A stretch of 64,000 nucleotides of DNA from Sphingomonas sanxanigenens DSM 19645 = NX02 (GTDB taxonomy: Bacteria; Pseudomonadota; Alphaproteobacteria; Sphingomonadales; Sphingomonadaceae), in NCBI RefSeq assembly GCF_000512205.2, contig NZ_CP006644.1:5973501-6037500 (forward strand), in the 5' to 3' direction. Positions 11,570 to 20,604 of this stretch are shown here, piece by piece. Positions within the stretch are counted from its first letter, which is position 1. Each line of letters opens with the position of its first letter. A program made the translations under genes and the position numbers. Below the pieces are notes generated by a model. It was given only the letters and a program-made list of their open reading frames with translations, had not been told where the DNA came from and searched no databases.

Positions 11570-12265
11570 ATGAAGGCCGCAGTCGCATCCACCACAGCCA
11601 TCGTCGCGCTGACCCTTGGGGTTGGCGCGATTCTTTTCGAGGGTGCCCGCCCGGCACCCGCGCACGCCGAGGCAGCGGTGGCGATCGCCCCGCCGCGCGT
11701 CGATATCGATCCGCCCAAGGGCATGCAGACCGCGATACTCGCCGGCGGCTGCTTCTGGGGCATGGAAGGCGTGTTCCAGCATGTGAAGGGCGTTCGCCGC
11801 GTCGAATCGGGCTATGCCGGCGGCAGCGCGGATACTGCCACCTACGACCAGGTCAGCACCGAGCGCACGCGCCATGCCGAGGCGGTGCGCATCGTCTACG
11901 ATCCGCAGGTGATCAGCTATGGCCGGCTGCTGCAGATCTATTTCTCGGTCGCGCACGACCCCACCCAGCTCAACCGCCAGGGGCCGGACACCGGCCCCAG
12001 CTATCGCTCCGCGATCTTCCCGCAGAGCGAGGCGCAGAAGACGGTGGCGACGCGCTATATCGCACAGTTGGGGGCGGCGGGTTCCTACAAGCGGCCGATC
12101 GTGACGAAGATCGAAAGCGGGCGCTTCTACGCGGCGGAAGCCTATCACCAGGACTTCCTCAACCGGAATCCGAGCCACCCCTATATCCGCATCAACGACG
12201 CGCCCAAGGTGGCGAACCTGAAGGTGACCTTCCCGGCAATGTGGCAGGCGGCGCCGGCGCGGTGA
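11570..12265 (+). CDS. msrA: Exported peptide-methionine (S)-S-oxide reductase
   Basis: Repairs oxidised methionine in proteins. The catalytic cysteine is C61 in the invariant GGCFWGMEG motif, followed by VESGYAGGS and the H/D-rich QVSTERTRHAEAVRIVYDP segment. The preceding 35 residues form an N-terminal signal or membrane anchor (SVAST... hydrophobic stretch ending AHAEAAVA), so this MsrA works in the periplasm rather than the cytosol. At 231 residues it is slightly longer than cytosolic MsrA because of that leader. ATG 11570 follows GAGTTGAAGGC. A GC hairpin beginning at 12278 may end the transcript. Confidence 0.93.
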   Translation: MKAAVASTTAIVALTLGVGAILFEGARPAPAHAEAAVAIAPPRVDIDPPKGMQTAILAGGCFWGMEGVFQHVKGVRRVESGYAGGSADTATYDQVSTERTRHAEAVRIVYDPQVISYGRLLQIYFSVAHDPTQLNRQGPDTGPSYRSAIFPQSEAQKTVATRYIAQLGAAGSYKRPIVTKIESGRFYAAEAYHQDFLNRNPSHPYIRINDAPKVANLKVTFPAMWQAAPAR

Positions 12266-12277
12266 GATCGCCAAAAG

Positions 12278-12418
12278 CCCCTCCCCTTGAGGGGAGGGGA
12301 AGGGGGTGGGGAGCGGCGGCGGGGGCTCAATGCCGTCGACGGCGCCGTTGTTTCCGCGCGCGCGGAAGCGCGCTGCGCTCGCCTCCACCCCAACCCTTCC
12401 TCTAAAGAGGAGGGGCTA
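12278..12418. repeat. REP-like hairpins / bidirectional terminator between msrA and OPT gene
   Basis: CCCCTCCCCT (12278-12287) pairs perfectly with AGGGGAGGGG (12290-12299), and a related inverted copy ending CCTCTAAAGAGGAGGGG lies at about 12396-12416. Together they fill the gap between two convergent genes. They belong to the same family of GC-rich intergenic hairpins seen elsewhere in the window. Confidence 0.6.
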
Positions 12419-12424
12419 AGTCCG

Positions 12425-14383
12425 TCACCCCCGCGCCATCGTCCGCGTCAGCCGGTAGAGTCCGAAGATCGTCGCCACGAACAGCAGCGGCCCGAGCAGC
12501 GTCGCCACCCCCTCGAACGCCGGTCCGACCACCGCCAGCGGCGCGTCGCTGTCCGTCAGATATACCAGACCTGCGAAGGTGACGCCGAACAGGCTCTCGC
12601 CCACGATCAGCCCGGTCGCGGCGAGCACGCCCAGACGCTCGGCGAGCTCGGGGTTGGCCTGGCGCCGCGACCAATTCTCATGGAGCTTGCCGATCAGCGC
12701 GCCGATCGGGATCAGCAGGGTCAGCGCCATCGGCAGATAGATGCCCATCCCGACCGCCAGTGGCGGCAGGCGACGGCGGTTGCCGGTGAAGCGGCCGAGG
12801 AGTTCGTCGATCGCGATCACCGCGACGCCGATCAGCGCGCCATAGCCGATCAGATCCCAGCGGATGTCGCCGCCGAGCACGCCCTTGGCGAGCGCCGAGA
12901 TCAACGCCGCCTGGGGGGCTGCGAGCGCGCCTTCCTTGGCGTTTGGCGCGCCCTCGAACGTCATCGTCGTGTTGAGCAGGTCGAGCACCGGCGCGATCAC
13001 CAGCGATCCGAAGATCACGCCGAGGATCAGCGCAAGCTGCTGCTTCCAGGGCGTCGCGCCGACGAGCTGGCCGGTCTTGAGATCCTGCAGATTGTCGTTG
13101 GAGATGGTGGCGATGCTGAACACGATCGCGGTGGTGAACAGCGCATAGGCGACCAGCGCGGCGCTGGTTTCCGGATCGCCGCCGGTACCGTAGAGCAGGG
13201 CGAGCAGCACCGCCGCGCCCAGCACCGCGAGAATGCCGACGCCCGAGACCGGGCTGTTCGAGGCGCCGATCAGGCCCGCCATATAGCCGCACACCGCGGC
13301 GATGATCGCGCCGACCACCACCACGTAGACCAGCGTGCCGGCGATGATGCCGGCGGCATGTTCGGCGATCGGGGTGCCCGCGCTGAAGCTCCACAGCAGG
13401 CCGGCGATCGGCAGCAGCGAGGCGAGGATGACGCCGCCGATGATGCCGATCGGCAGGTCGCGCTCGGTGAGCTCGAGCATGCCGCCGGCGCGGCGGGCCT
13501 CCGCGGCGGCCATCGCCGATCGGATGCCGGCGGCGATCGGGCCGAGGATCTTGAGCAGGGTCCAGATCGCGGCGATGCCCATCGCGCCCGCGCCGATGAA
13601 GCGCACCTGGTTGCGGAAGGTGCTGCCGACCAGCGCTGCGACGTCCGTCCCCGCCGCCTGGCCCCAGGTGAGCATCGGCACCAGCACTGCCCAGGATGTC
13701 AGCATGCCGACCAGCATCGCGATGCCGACGGTGAGGCCGACGAGATGGCCGACGCCGATCAGCGCCATGCCGAGGCTGGTCGAGGCACCGCTGGCGCCTG
13801 CGCCGACGCGGAAGGCGGTCGCCAGTTCGGCGACGGCGAGCTTCATCGCCGCGAGCAGCGAGAATCCCGCCGCACCCAGCGCGCCGAACAGGATCGCGCG
13901 CAGCCCCATGGCATTCTCGTCGGCGCCCGCCTCGGTGCCGGCGCCCACCTTGAGCACTTCGGCCGCCGCGACGCCTTCCGGATAGGGCAGGTCCGATCCG
14001 GTCACCAGCGCGCGGCGCAGCGGCACCGAATACATCACGCCGAGGATGCCGCCGATCGCGCACACCGCGACCGTCGTCCAATAGGGGAAGCCCTGCCACC
14101 AGCCGACCATGATCAGGCCGGGCAGCACGAAGATGATCGCCGCCAGCGTGCCCGCCGCCGAAGCGATGGTCTGGACGATATTGTTCTCGAGGATGTTGGA
14201 TCCGCCGATCAGCCGCAGGATCGCCATCGAGATCACCGCCGCGGGGATCGAGGTGGCGAAGGTCAGCCCCACCTTGAGCCCGAGATAGACGTTGGCGGCG
14301 GTGAACAGCAATGTGATCACGCCGCCGAGGATGATGCCCCGGATCGTGAGTTCGGGCAGGCTGGTTTTGGTTCCCGTGGTCAT
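12425..14383 (-). CDS. OPT-family oligopeptide / metal-chelate transporter
   Basis: A 652-residue polytopic inner-membrane protein with roughly 14-16 hydrophobic segments. The first, LTIRGIILGGVITLLFTAAN, is followed by VYLGLKVGLTFATSIPAAV, which is the typical N terminus of prokaryotic OPT/YSL transporters. Further segments include WWQGFPYWTTVAVCAIGG, SVPLRRALVTGSDLPYPEG (conserved loop) and NDNLQDLKTGQLVGATPWKQQ. It is expected to import oligopeptides or metal chelates with protons. ATG 14383 (MTTGTKTSLPEL) is preferred over the in-frame start at 14431 because the extra 16 residues are Pro-rich and lie before the family start. It is downstream of the herA-methyltransferase-ligase operon, about 185 bases away. 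Confidence 0.88.
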   Translation of the reverse strand: MTTGTKTSLPELTIRGIILGGVITLLFTAANVYLGLKVGLTFATSIPAAVISMAILRLIGGSNILENNIVQTIASAAGTLAAIIFVLPGLIMVGWWQGFPYWTTVAVCAIGGILGVMYSVPLRRALVTGSDLPYPEGVAAAEVLKVGAGTEAGADENAMGLRAILFGALGAAGFSLLAAMKLAVAELATAFRVGAGASGASTSLGMALIGVGHLVGLTVGIAMLVGMLTSWAVLVPMLTWGQAAGTDVAALVGSTFRNQVRFIGAGAMGIAAIWTLLKILGPIAAGIRSAMAAAEARRAGGMLELTERDLPIGIIGGVILASLLPIAGLLWSFSAGTPIAEHAAGIIAGTLVYVVVVGAIIAAVCGYMAGLIGASNSPVSGVGILAVLGAAVLLALLYGTGGDPETSAALVAYALFTTAIVFSIATISNDNLQDLKTGQLVGATPWKQQLALILGVIFGSLVIAPVLDLLNTTMTFEGAPNAKEGALAAPQAALISALAKGVLGGDIRWDLIGYGALIGVAVIAIDELLGRFTGNRRRLPPLAVGMGIYLPMALTLLIPIGALIGKLHENWSRRQANPELAERLGVLAATGLIVGESLFGVTFAGLVYLTDSDAPLAVVGPAFEGVATLLGPLLFVATIFGLYRLTRTMARG

Positions 14384-14502
14384 CAGGCCGTTACGCACGA
14401 AACCTGGCGGGGTGGCAATGGGGGGCGGCATCGGAGCGGGCCTCCGATGTCCCCCGCATCTGCGCTCGGGAAGAAAGATGAGGGCGTGGAGAAGAACGCA
14501 TC

Positions 14503-14567
14503 ATCCCCCTCCGTTCGCCTCCCTCGACTTCGCCCGGGGCGAACGGTTGTGTGGAGGGTGAAGCCCC
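14503..14567. repeat. REP-like intergenic element
   Basis: CCCCCTCCGTTCGCC...GGCGAACGGTTGTGTGGAGGG forms an imperfect inverted repeat of the type seen between other genes here. It lies immediately after the AMP-ligase stop codon and may terminate or attenuate that operon. Confidence 0.45.
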
Positions 14568-15938
14568 TCACAACAGCGACAGAAACTCCTCGAACTTCCC
14601 GTTCCGCCCCACCGGCAGCGTCCCCTCGAAATAGGTCAGCGCGATCCGGAACGGGTGCTGCAGCTTCCAGTGCAGATGCGCGACCAGCGCGGCTTCCTCG
14701 TCGCCGGTCAGCGGGCGTTCGGTCACCAGCCGCACCTCGATGCGGTCGATCTCGTGCTGGCGGAACTGATATTGCCGGATCGGCGCGATCTCGCGGAACT
14801 GCTTGTAGCCGGTCAGCGGCCAGTGGCGGCTGCCGTCCGGCTTGACGATCATGTTGCGTTCGCGGCCGAGGATGCGGCGCATCGTCGGCAGGCCGCGGCC
14901 GCACGGGCAGGCGCCGCCGGCCTCGGCATGGTCGCGAATGTCGTAGCGGATCATCGGCGTGACATGGTTGTGCAGGTCGGTCACCAGCACGCGGCCGCGC
15001 TCGCCCGGTGCGCAGGCGCGGCCGGCCTCGTCGACGATCTCGACGATCACCGTCTCGGCCATCACATGATAGAGTCCGCTGCCCGACGGGCATTGCAGCG
15101 CGAGATAGCCCATTTCCTCGGACGAATAGCAGTCGAACACGCGTCCTTGTTCGCGCCCCTCGACGCGCTCGATCAGGTCGGGGGAGAGCGTTTCGCCCAA
15201 CGTCCGCCAGCGCGCGACGAAGCCGAGGTCAACGCCGCGCGCATCCGCCTCGTCGATCAGCGCGGCGAGGTTGCTGGGGTAGATCATCACGCTCGACGGG
15301 CGGAAACGCTGCAGCATCTCGAGCTGGGCGCGGATGTCGGTCCGGATGTCGATGCGCAGCCCCGGGCCGGTATCGAAGAACAGGTTTGCGGGAACGCCCC
15401 AATCCTTGTCCTCCCCGCAATCGACCATGTTGGCGCGGATCGCGGCGAGGCGGCCGGTGAGATCGGGCTCGGCCCACAGATGGTAGCGCATCGTCATCGC
15501 CAGCCAGTGGAGCTGGTTGACCGCGGTGCGGCGGACGATCACCGGCTCGCCGGTCGATCCCGACGTGTTGACGGTGCGGACGGGCTGGTGGCCGGGCAGC
15601 ACCTGATCGATGTGGATCGGCTCGCTGGTCGATTGCACCATCCGCCGGGTCAGCAGCGGCAGCGCGGCGAGCCCGTCGGGCCGCGCCAGCGCCGCGGCGT
15701 CGAGCCCCGCCTCTGCCAGCCGGCGGGCGAAGCGGGGCGAATGGCGCGCGAAATGATCCGCGACCATGCCGAGCTGTCCGCGCTGCCGCGCGGCGATCGC
15801 ATCGGCGGGGAGCCATTGGCTGGCATCGAGCTGATGGAGCAGCGCCGCGAGCGAGGCGGCGCGGCTGCTGAACAATGGCGGCCAGCGGCTGCCGGCGATG
15901 TCGCCGCGCATCAGGCCGAGGCGCGGGTCGGGTGTCAT
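14568..15938 (-). CDS. PaaK-like AMP-forming acyl-CoA/adenylate ligase
   Basis: A 456-residue member of the phenylacetate-CoA ligase (COG1541) branch of the ANL superfamily. The phosphate loop is TVNTSGSTGEPVIVRR. Later motifs are YSSEEMGYLALQCP (adenine pocket), TPMIRYDIRDHAE (ATP ribose Asp) and a CPCGRGLPTMRRILGR zinc-knuckle-like segment. The C-terminal hinge region follows with GRNGKFEEF, whose lysine is in the catalytic position. The substrate is unknown; PaaK-like enzymes also activate cell-surface or secondary-metabolite acids. The start ATG 15938 overlaps the stop of the upstream methyltransferase (ATGA), which decides the start over a longer open frame. Co-translation with the methyltransferase suggests a shared pathway. 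Confidence 0.83.
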   Translation of the reverse strand: MTPDPRLGLMRGDIAGSRWPPLFSSRAASLAALLHQLDASQWLPADAIAARQRGQLGMVADHFARHSPRFARRLAEAGLDAAALARPDGLAALPLLTRRMVQSTSEPIHIDQVLPGHQPVRTVNTSGSTGEPVIVRRTAVNQLHWLAMTMRYHLWAEPDLTGRLAAIRANMVDCGEDKDWGVPANLFFDTGPGLRIDIRTDIRAQLEMLQRFRPSSVMIYPSNLAALIDEADARGVDLGFVARWRTLGETLSPDLIERVEGREQGRVFDCYSSEEMGYLALQCPSGSGLYHVMAETVIVEIVDEAGRACAPGERGRVLVTDLHNHVTPMIRYDIRDHAEAGGACPCGRGLPTMRRILGRERNMIVKPDGSRHWPLTGYKQFREIAPIRQYQFRQHEIDRIEVRLVTERPLTGDEEAALVAHLHWKLQHPFRIALTYFEGTLPVGRNGKFEEFLSLL

Positions 15939-16777
15939 GGCAGGTCGATCACCAGCAGCGGGCAGCGTTCCGCGAGCGGATAGCCGGACGTTTCGACGAA
16001 GTGCGGCGCCTGCGCCCAACCCGGCACCAGCGCGAGGACGGCATCGCGCGACGGATAGCAATGGACGTAGCGCGAGCCGCGATAGGCGTCGAACTCGGCG
16101 ATCGTCGCAAGGCTCCAGCCGCTCGCCTGCGCGAGCGCCATGCGATCGGGGAAGAGCGCCTCGAAGCGCGCGAAAAGATGCGCGCTGCTGATGTTGGGCA
16201 GACCGTCCGCCACGCTGATCGCCATGTTGAAGCGCTGCTTGAACGCATGAAAATCGAGCCCGCCGGCGAAGGCGGCGTCGCGCACCGTCGCCACCCGCTC
16301 GCATGGATCGGGCGTGGCGAAGCAGCGCAGCACGATACGGCCGCCGGGCCGGATCACGCGGCGGAGTTGCGCGAACAGCAGCGGTTGCTCCATCGGCAGG
16401 CTGAGCATCGAAACGATGCCGTCGCCGATCGCGGCGGCGACGCTCGCCTCGGCCAACGGCATGCGCTTCCAGTCGCCGATCACGACGTGGCGCTGCGGCG
16501 CGCTGCCGGGCCAGGCGGCATCCACCATCGCGCGGCTCCAGTCGACCGCGACCAGATGGCGCGGCACCGCGGCGAGTTCGGGGGTGACGCCGAGCAGCAG
16601 CGTCGGCCGCGCATCGTCGCGCGCGCCCACGGCGTCGAGCAGTGCCGCAACGGTGGCTGCAACCCCGGCATCGGGGCGCAGCGGCGGCCGGATCGTCGCC
16701 CAGCGCCGGTGGAAGTCGCGCAGCTCTTCGGCGAGGTCGGAGGGCATCGCGCCCGGCGGAGGCGCGATGCCGGTCAC
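15935..16777 (-). CDS. Class I SAM-dependent methyltransferase
   Basis: A 280-residue protein with a Rossmann-type methyltransferase core. [12 protein letters not shown] is a divergent glycine-rich motif [16 protein letters not shown] supplies the acidic SAM-ribose contact, and [25 protein letters not shown] and [15 protein letters not shown] match motifs II-IV. The start is probably GTG at 16777, because GTGA overlaps the TGA of the upstream HerA-like gene; an ATG at 16747 (MPSDLAEE) is the alternative. It is sandwiched, with overlaps at both ends, between the HerA-like ATPase and the AMP ligase. The methyl acceptor is unknown. Confidence 0.78.
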   Translation of the reverse strand: MTGIAPPPGAMPSDLAEELRDFHRRWATIRPPLRPDAGVAATVAALLDAVGARDDARPTLLLGVTPELAAVPRHLVAVDWSRAMVDAAWPGSAPQRHVVIGDWKRMPLAEASVAAAIGDGIVSMLSLPMEQPLLFAQLRRVIRPGGRIVLRCFATPDPCERVATVRDAAFAGGLDFHAFKQRFNMAISVADGLPNISSAHLFARFEALFPDRMALAQASGWSLATIAEFDAYRGSRYVHCYPSRDAVLALVPGWAQAPHFVETSGYPLAERCPLLVIDLP

Positions 16778-18402
16778 CGGCCCTTGAACAGCCCGCCGAG
16801 CAGGCCGCGCATCAGTTGCGCGCCGAAATTGCCGGCAACCTTGCGGCCGATCGAACTGGCGGCCGAGCGTGCGGCGGACTGGACCATGGTTTCGGCGAGG
16901 CTCGGCCTGGCCGCCTCCTTCGCGCGCCGGGCGGCTTCGCGGGCGGCGTCCCGCTCCTGCGCCTGGCGCGCCCGTTCTGCCTCCTTGGCGGCTTTCGCCG
17001 CCTCGCGCTCGGCGGCCACGCGCGCCTTCTCGTCTTCCTTGGCCTGCGCCGCGTCGAGCCGGGCCTGTTCGGCCGCGGCCCTGGCCTCGGCAACCGCGGC
17101 GCTCGCCTCGGCCGCCTTGGCGGTCAGCAGTTCCTCGGCCGACTCGCGGTCGATCGCCTCGTCATATTTCGTGCCGATCGCGTCGGTCTCGCGGATCACG
17201 CCGCGCTCGACGGGGGTGACCGGACCGACGCGCGAGGCGACCGGCTTGATCAACGTCCGCTCGACGGGAGAGGGCGATCCATCCGCCTGCAGCAGCGAGA
17301 CCAAAGCCTCGCCCACCTTCAGTTCGGTGATCGCGGTGGCGGCGTCGACGCCGGGATTGGCCCGGAAGGTCTCGGCGGCGGCGCGGATCGCCTTCTGGTC
17401 CTTCGGCGTGAAGGCGCGCAGCGCATGCTGGACGCGGTTGCCGAGCTGGCCGGCGACGGTCTCGGGGATATCGACCGGGTTCTGCGTGATGAAATAGACG
17501 CCGACCCCCTTCGAGCGGATCAGCCGCACGACCTGTTCGATCTTGTCGAGCAGCGCCTTGGGCGCATCGTCGAACAGCAGATGCGCCTCGTCGAAGAAGA
17601 AGCAGAGCTTGGGCTTGTCCGGGTCGCCAACCTCGGGAAGCGTCTCGAACAGCTCGGAAAGCAGCCAGAGCAGGAAGGTGGAATAGAGCTTGGGGCTCGC
17701 CATCAGCTTGTCGGCGGCAAGGATGTTGACGATGCCGCGGCCCTTGTCGTCGCGCGCGATCAGGTCGGCGATGTCGAGCGCGGGCTCGCCGAAGAAATGG
17801 TCGCCGCCCTGGCTGCGGAGCTGGAGCAGCGCGCGCTGGATCGTGCCGACCGTCGCCTTGCTGACATTGCCGTAGGTGGTGGTCAGCTCGGCCGCGCGCT
17901 CCGCGCAGTGCGCGAGCATCGCCTGGAGATCGTCGAGGTCGAGCAGCAGCAGCCCGTCCCTGTCGGCGACGTGGAAGGCGATGGTCAGCACGCCTTCCTG
18001 GGTGTCGTTGAGGTCCATCAGCCGTGAGAGCAGCAGCGGCCCCATCTCCGACACGGTGGTGCGCACGGGGCCCTGTTCGCCGAACAGGTCCCAGAACTGC
18101 ACGGGATTGTCGGCATAGCGCCAGTCGCTGTAACCGATTTCGGCGGCGCGCGTGGCGAAACCGTCATGCACCTTGGCGGTCGGCGATCCGGCCATGGCGA
18201 GGCCGGAAAGGTCGCCCTTCACGTCGGCGACGAACACCGGCACGCCCGCCCCCGAAAAGCCCTCGACCAGCCCCTGCAACGTCACTGTCTTGCCCGTGCC
18301 GGTCGCGCCTGCGATCAGCCCGTGGCGGTTGGCGCGGCGGAAGTTGAGGATCTGGCGATTGCCGCCGCCGACCCCGACGAACACACCCTCAGCGTCAGCC
18401 AT
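16774..18402 (-). CDS. HerA-like ATPase / DUF853 family
   Basis: A 542-residue cytosolic P-loop ATPase. Walker A is GATGTGKT at residues 32-39 and Walker B is [17 protein letters not shown] in mid-protein; [20 protein letters not shown] follows as the sensor-like segment. This is the DUF853 group, called HerA-like helicases, whose cellular role is unclear. A long charged Ala/Arg/Glu coiled-coil region (about residues 410-500) precedes a hydrophobic, Gly-rich C-terminal tail ([15 protein letters not shown]). Two ATGs stand in tandem; the second (18402) leaves 5 bases after GGAG and is preferred. It is the first gene of an overlapping three-gene unit with the methyltransferase and the ligase. 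Confidence 0.85.
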   Translation of the reverse strand: MADAEGVFVGVGGGNRQILNFRRANRHGLIAGATGTGKTVTLQGLVEGFSGAGVPVFVADVKGDLSGLAMAGSPTAKVHDGFATRAAEIGYSDWRYADNPVQFWDLFGEQGPVRTTVSEMGPLLLSRLMDLNDTQEGVLTIAFHVADRDGLLLLDLDDLQAMLAHCAERAAELTTTYGNVSKATVGTIQRALLQLRSQGGDHFFGEPALDIADLIARDDKGRGIVNILAADKLMASPKLYSTFLLWLLSELFETLPEVGDPDKPKLCFFFDEAHLLFDDAPKALLDKIEQVVRLIRSKGVGVYFITQNPVDIPETVAGQLGNRVQHALRAFTPKDQKAIRAAAETFRANPGVDAATAITELKVGEALVSLLQADGSPSPVERTLIKPVASRVGPVTPVERGVIRETDAIGTKYDEAIDRESAEELLTAKAAEASAAVAEARAAAEQARLDAAQAKEDEKARVAAEREAAKAAKEAERARQAQERDAAREAARRAKEAARPSLAETMVQSAARSAASSIGRKVAGNFGAQLMRGLLGGLFKGR

Positions 18403-18469
18403 CATCCCTCCCGCACCGGCACCGCGCCGGACCATGTCTTAGAACAGTCGCGCGGGAGGGGAAATGGCG

Positions 18470-19594
18470 TCAGGCGCTGACCAGCCGCGGCAATGCCGCG
18501 GCATAGCGCCGCACATCCTCGATCCGTCCCGTCGAGACGCGCGACCATTGCGTCCAGCGGCCATAGGTACCGCGGATCATCACGCCCTGGCCGGCCATCG
18601 CCTTCTGCAGCCGATCGGCGTCGGGCACCTTCACGAAGACGAAGTTGGTCTCGGAGGGGAGGGCGGTGAGCCCGGCGGCCTTGACCGCGTCGAGGATGAT
18701 GCCGCGCGCCTCGATCACGCGCTGGCGCGACATGGTGGTGAAGGCGGTGTCGTCATAGGAGGCGATCGCCGCGGCCAGCCCGGCGCTGTTGCCGCCGAAG
18801 CTCGTCAGCCAGCCGCGGATGATCGCGGCGTGCTCCGCGCTGGAGATCGAATAGCCGATGCGAAGCCCGGCCATGCCGTAGATCTTGGAGAAGGTGCGGC
18901 AGACGATCAGGTTCGCGCCTTCCTTCACCAGCGGCATCACCGATCGCGCGTCAGGCTGGTCGGTCAGTTCGTTATAGGCCTCGTCGACCAGCACCGTCGC
19001 GGTCTTGCCCGCGGTGCGGACGAAGCCGCGCAGCGCTTCGCCGTCCAGCACCATGCCGGTGGGGTTGTTGGGGTTGCAGATATGGATCAGCCCGACGTCG
19101 GGGCCGAGGCCCCCGGCCAGGCCGGCGAGATCGATGCCCATGTCCGCACCCAGCGCGACGCGCTTCAAGGTCGCACCCTTGCGTTCGGCATAGACCGCGG
19201 TCGTGTCCCAGAACAGGTCGGGGCAGAGGATGCTCCCCTTGTCGCGCCACGCCATCGCGATCGCGCAGAGGATCTCGGTCGAACCCGAGCCGACGACGAC
19301 CTGTTCGGGCGAGACGCCATGGCGCTCGGCGATCATCGCGGTCAGCTTGTTGAGCCCGCGATCGGCATAATAGCAGCCGCGCGCCGCGACATCGGCCATC
19401 GCCCGGATCGCGCTGGGCGCGGGCCCATAGGGATTCTCGTTGCGCGAGAGCAGGGCCACGCCGTTGGGGGCGCCGAATTCCGCTGCGACGGCGGGGGTCG
19501 GCATGATGGCGGCGGCGCGTGTGCCGATCGCCACCGCAGCAGGCGCCGCCGCGGCGGCACCGATCAGGGAACGTCTCGTCAGTCCTGTCGTCAT
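18470..19594 (-). CDS. Tat-exported HisC-like PLP aminotransferase
   Basis: A 374-residue class I/II aminotransferase similar to histidinol-phosphate aminotransferase. PLP lysine K237 lies in RTFSKIYGMAGLRIGY; also visible are SRNENPYGP, GSGSTEIL, CNPNNPTG and VLVDEAYNEL. It begins MTTGLTRRSLIGAAAAAPAAV, a twin-arginine signal (RRSLIG) followed by a hydrophobic stretch and a Lys-free Ala-rich cleavage region, so the folded holoenzyme is probably exported to the periplasm. That is unusual for an aminotransferase. The start is fixed by the Tat signal. The gene follows a TauE-like permease gene by 23 bases, so the two are probably cotranscribed. The substrate is unknown, and true histidine biosynthesis is unlikely in the periplasm. 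Confidence 0.85.
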   Translation of the reverse strand: MTTGLTRRSLIGAAAAAPAAVAIGTRAAAIMPTPAVAAEFGAPNGVALLSRNENPYGPAPSAIRAMADVAARGCYYADRGLNKLTAMIAERHGVSPEQVVVGSGSTEILCAIAMAWRDKGSILCPDLFWDTTAVYAERKGATLKRVALGADMGIDLAGLAGGLGPDVGLIHICNPNNPTGMVLDGEALRGFVRTAGKTATVLVDEAYNELTDQPDARSVMPLVKEGANLIVCRTFSKIYGMAGLRIGYSISSAEHAAIIRGWLTSFGGNSAGLAAAIASYDDTAFTTMSRQRVIEARGIILDAVKAAGLTALPSETNFVFVKVPDADRLQKAMAGQGVMIRGTYGRWTQWSRVSTGRIEDVRRYAAALPRLVSA

Positions 19595-19617
19595 GATAAC
19601 CCCCTTGTCGTTCGCGT

Positions 19618-20442
19618 TCAGCCCATCAGCGCGTTCCGGATCATCGTTGCGCCGACGAAAAGCAGGTAGACGCCGAAGCTGCGGCGCAGCAGCGGCGGGC
19701 TCAGCCGGTGCGCCGCGGCGACGCCCAGCGGCGCGGTCAGCATCGAGGTCGCCATGATCGCCAGCGCCGCGGGAATGTTGACATAGCCGAGCGTGCCGAC
19801 CGGCAGGTCGGGCTCGCCGAGGCCGATCGCGATAAAACCGATCGTCCCCGGCACCGCGATGATCGCGCCAATGCCGGCGGCCGTGGCGATCGAGCGATGG
19901 ATCGACTTGCCGCACAAGGTCATGACGATGATCGCGATCGTGCCGCCGCCGATGCCGAGAAGCGAGGAAAAGGCGCCGAGCGAGCCCGCGATCGAGGCGC
20001 GGGCATAGCCGCCCGGCATCTCGGAGGCGATCCGCCGGTCGGCGAGGATCGGCACGAGAAAGTGGATCGCCATCACCGCCACGCCGGTGCCGAAGATCAG
20101 CGCGAGGATCGTGCCGTCGACGCGGTCCGCAACCAGGACGCCCGCACCGACGCCCAGCACGATCCAGGGTGCCCAACTGCGCAAGATGTCGAAATCGACG
20201 GCGCCGCGCCGGGCATGCGCCTGAACCGAGCGGAGCGACGTGCCGACGATGGTGGCGAGCGACGTGCCGATCGCGACATGCGCCAGATGCTGCTTGTCGC
20301 CGCCGAGCAGGGGCAGCACGAGAAACAGCGCCGGCACCACGACGAAGCCGCCGCCGATGCCGAACAGGCCCGCGGCGAAGCCGGCAAACAGCCCCGCGGC
20401 CAGCATCGCCGCCACCGGTATCAGCCAGACGCCAAGGTCCAT
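19618..20442 (-). CDS. TauE/SafE-family anion permease
   Basis: A 274-residue inner-membrane protein with about 8 hydrophobic helices in two repeats. Each half carries the family glycine motif: GLFGIGGGFVVVPALF near residue 26 and SLLGIGGGTIAIIVMTL near residue 162. Members move sulfite, sulfoacetate or other small organic anions outward. It lies just upstream of the Tat-exported aminotransferase gene on the same strand (23-base gap). A link, for example export of an amino or sulfonate product, is only inferred. It is divergent from the MFS gene at 20605; the 162-base gap should hold both promoters. Confidence 0.85.
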   Translation of the reverse strand: MDLGVWLIPVAAMLAAGLFAGFAAGLFGIGGGFVVVPALFLVLPLLGGDKQHLAHVAIGTSLATIVGTSLRSVQAHARRGAVDFDILRSWAPWIVLGVGAGVLVADRVDGTILALIFGTGVAVMAIHFLVPILADRRIASEMPGGYARASIAGSLGAFSSLLGIGGGTIAIIVMTLCGKSIHRSIATAAGIGAIIAVPGTIGFIAIGLGEPDLPVGTLGYVNIPAALAIMATSMLTAPLGVAAAHRLSPPLLRRSFGVYLLFVGATMIRNALMG

Positions 20443-20604
20443 CCGCGCGGCAACCCCCAGATGCGCTCACGCTGCAACGCAGCGGGCGCATGCAACCCTA
20501 TTGTCGGGGGCTTGGCCAGTAATTTTTCGACCAGGCCCGTTGCTTGCCCGGCCGTGGTGGGTGGGGCAGGGTTTGCGGGGCGATGGCGATACGGGAGAAA
20601 AGGA

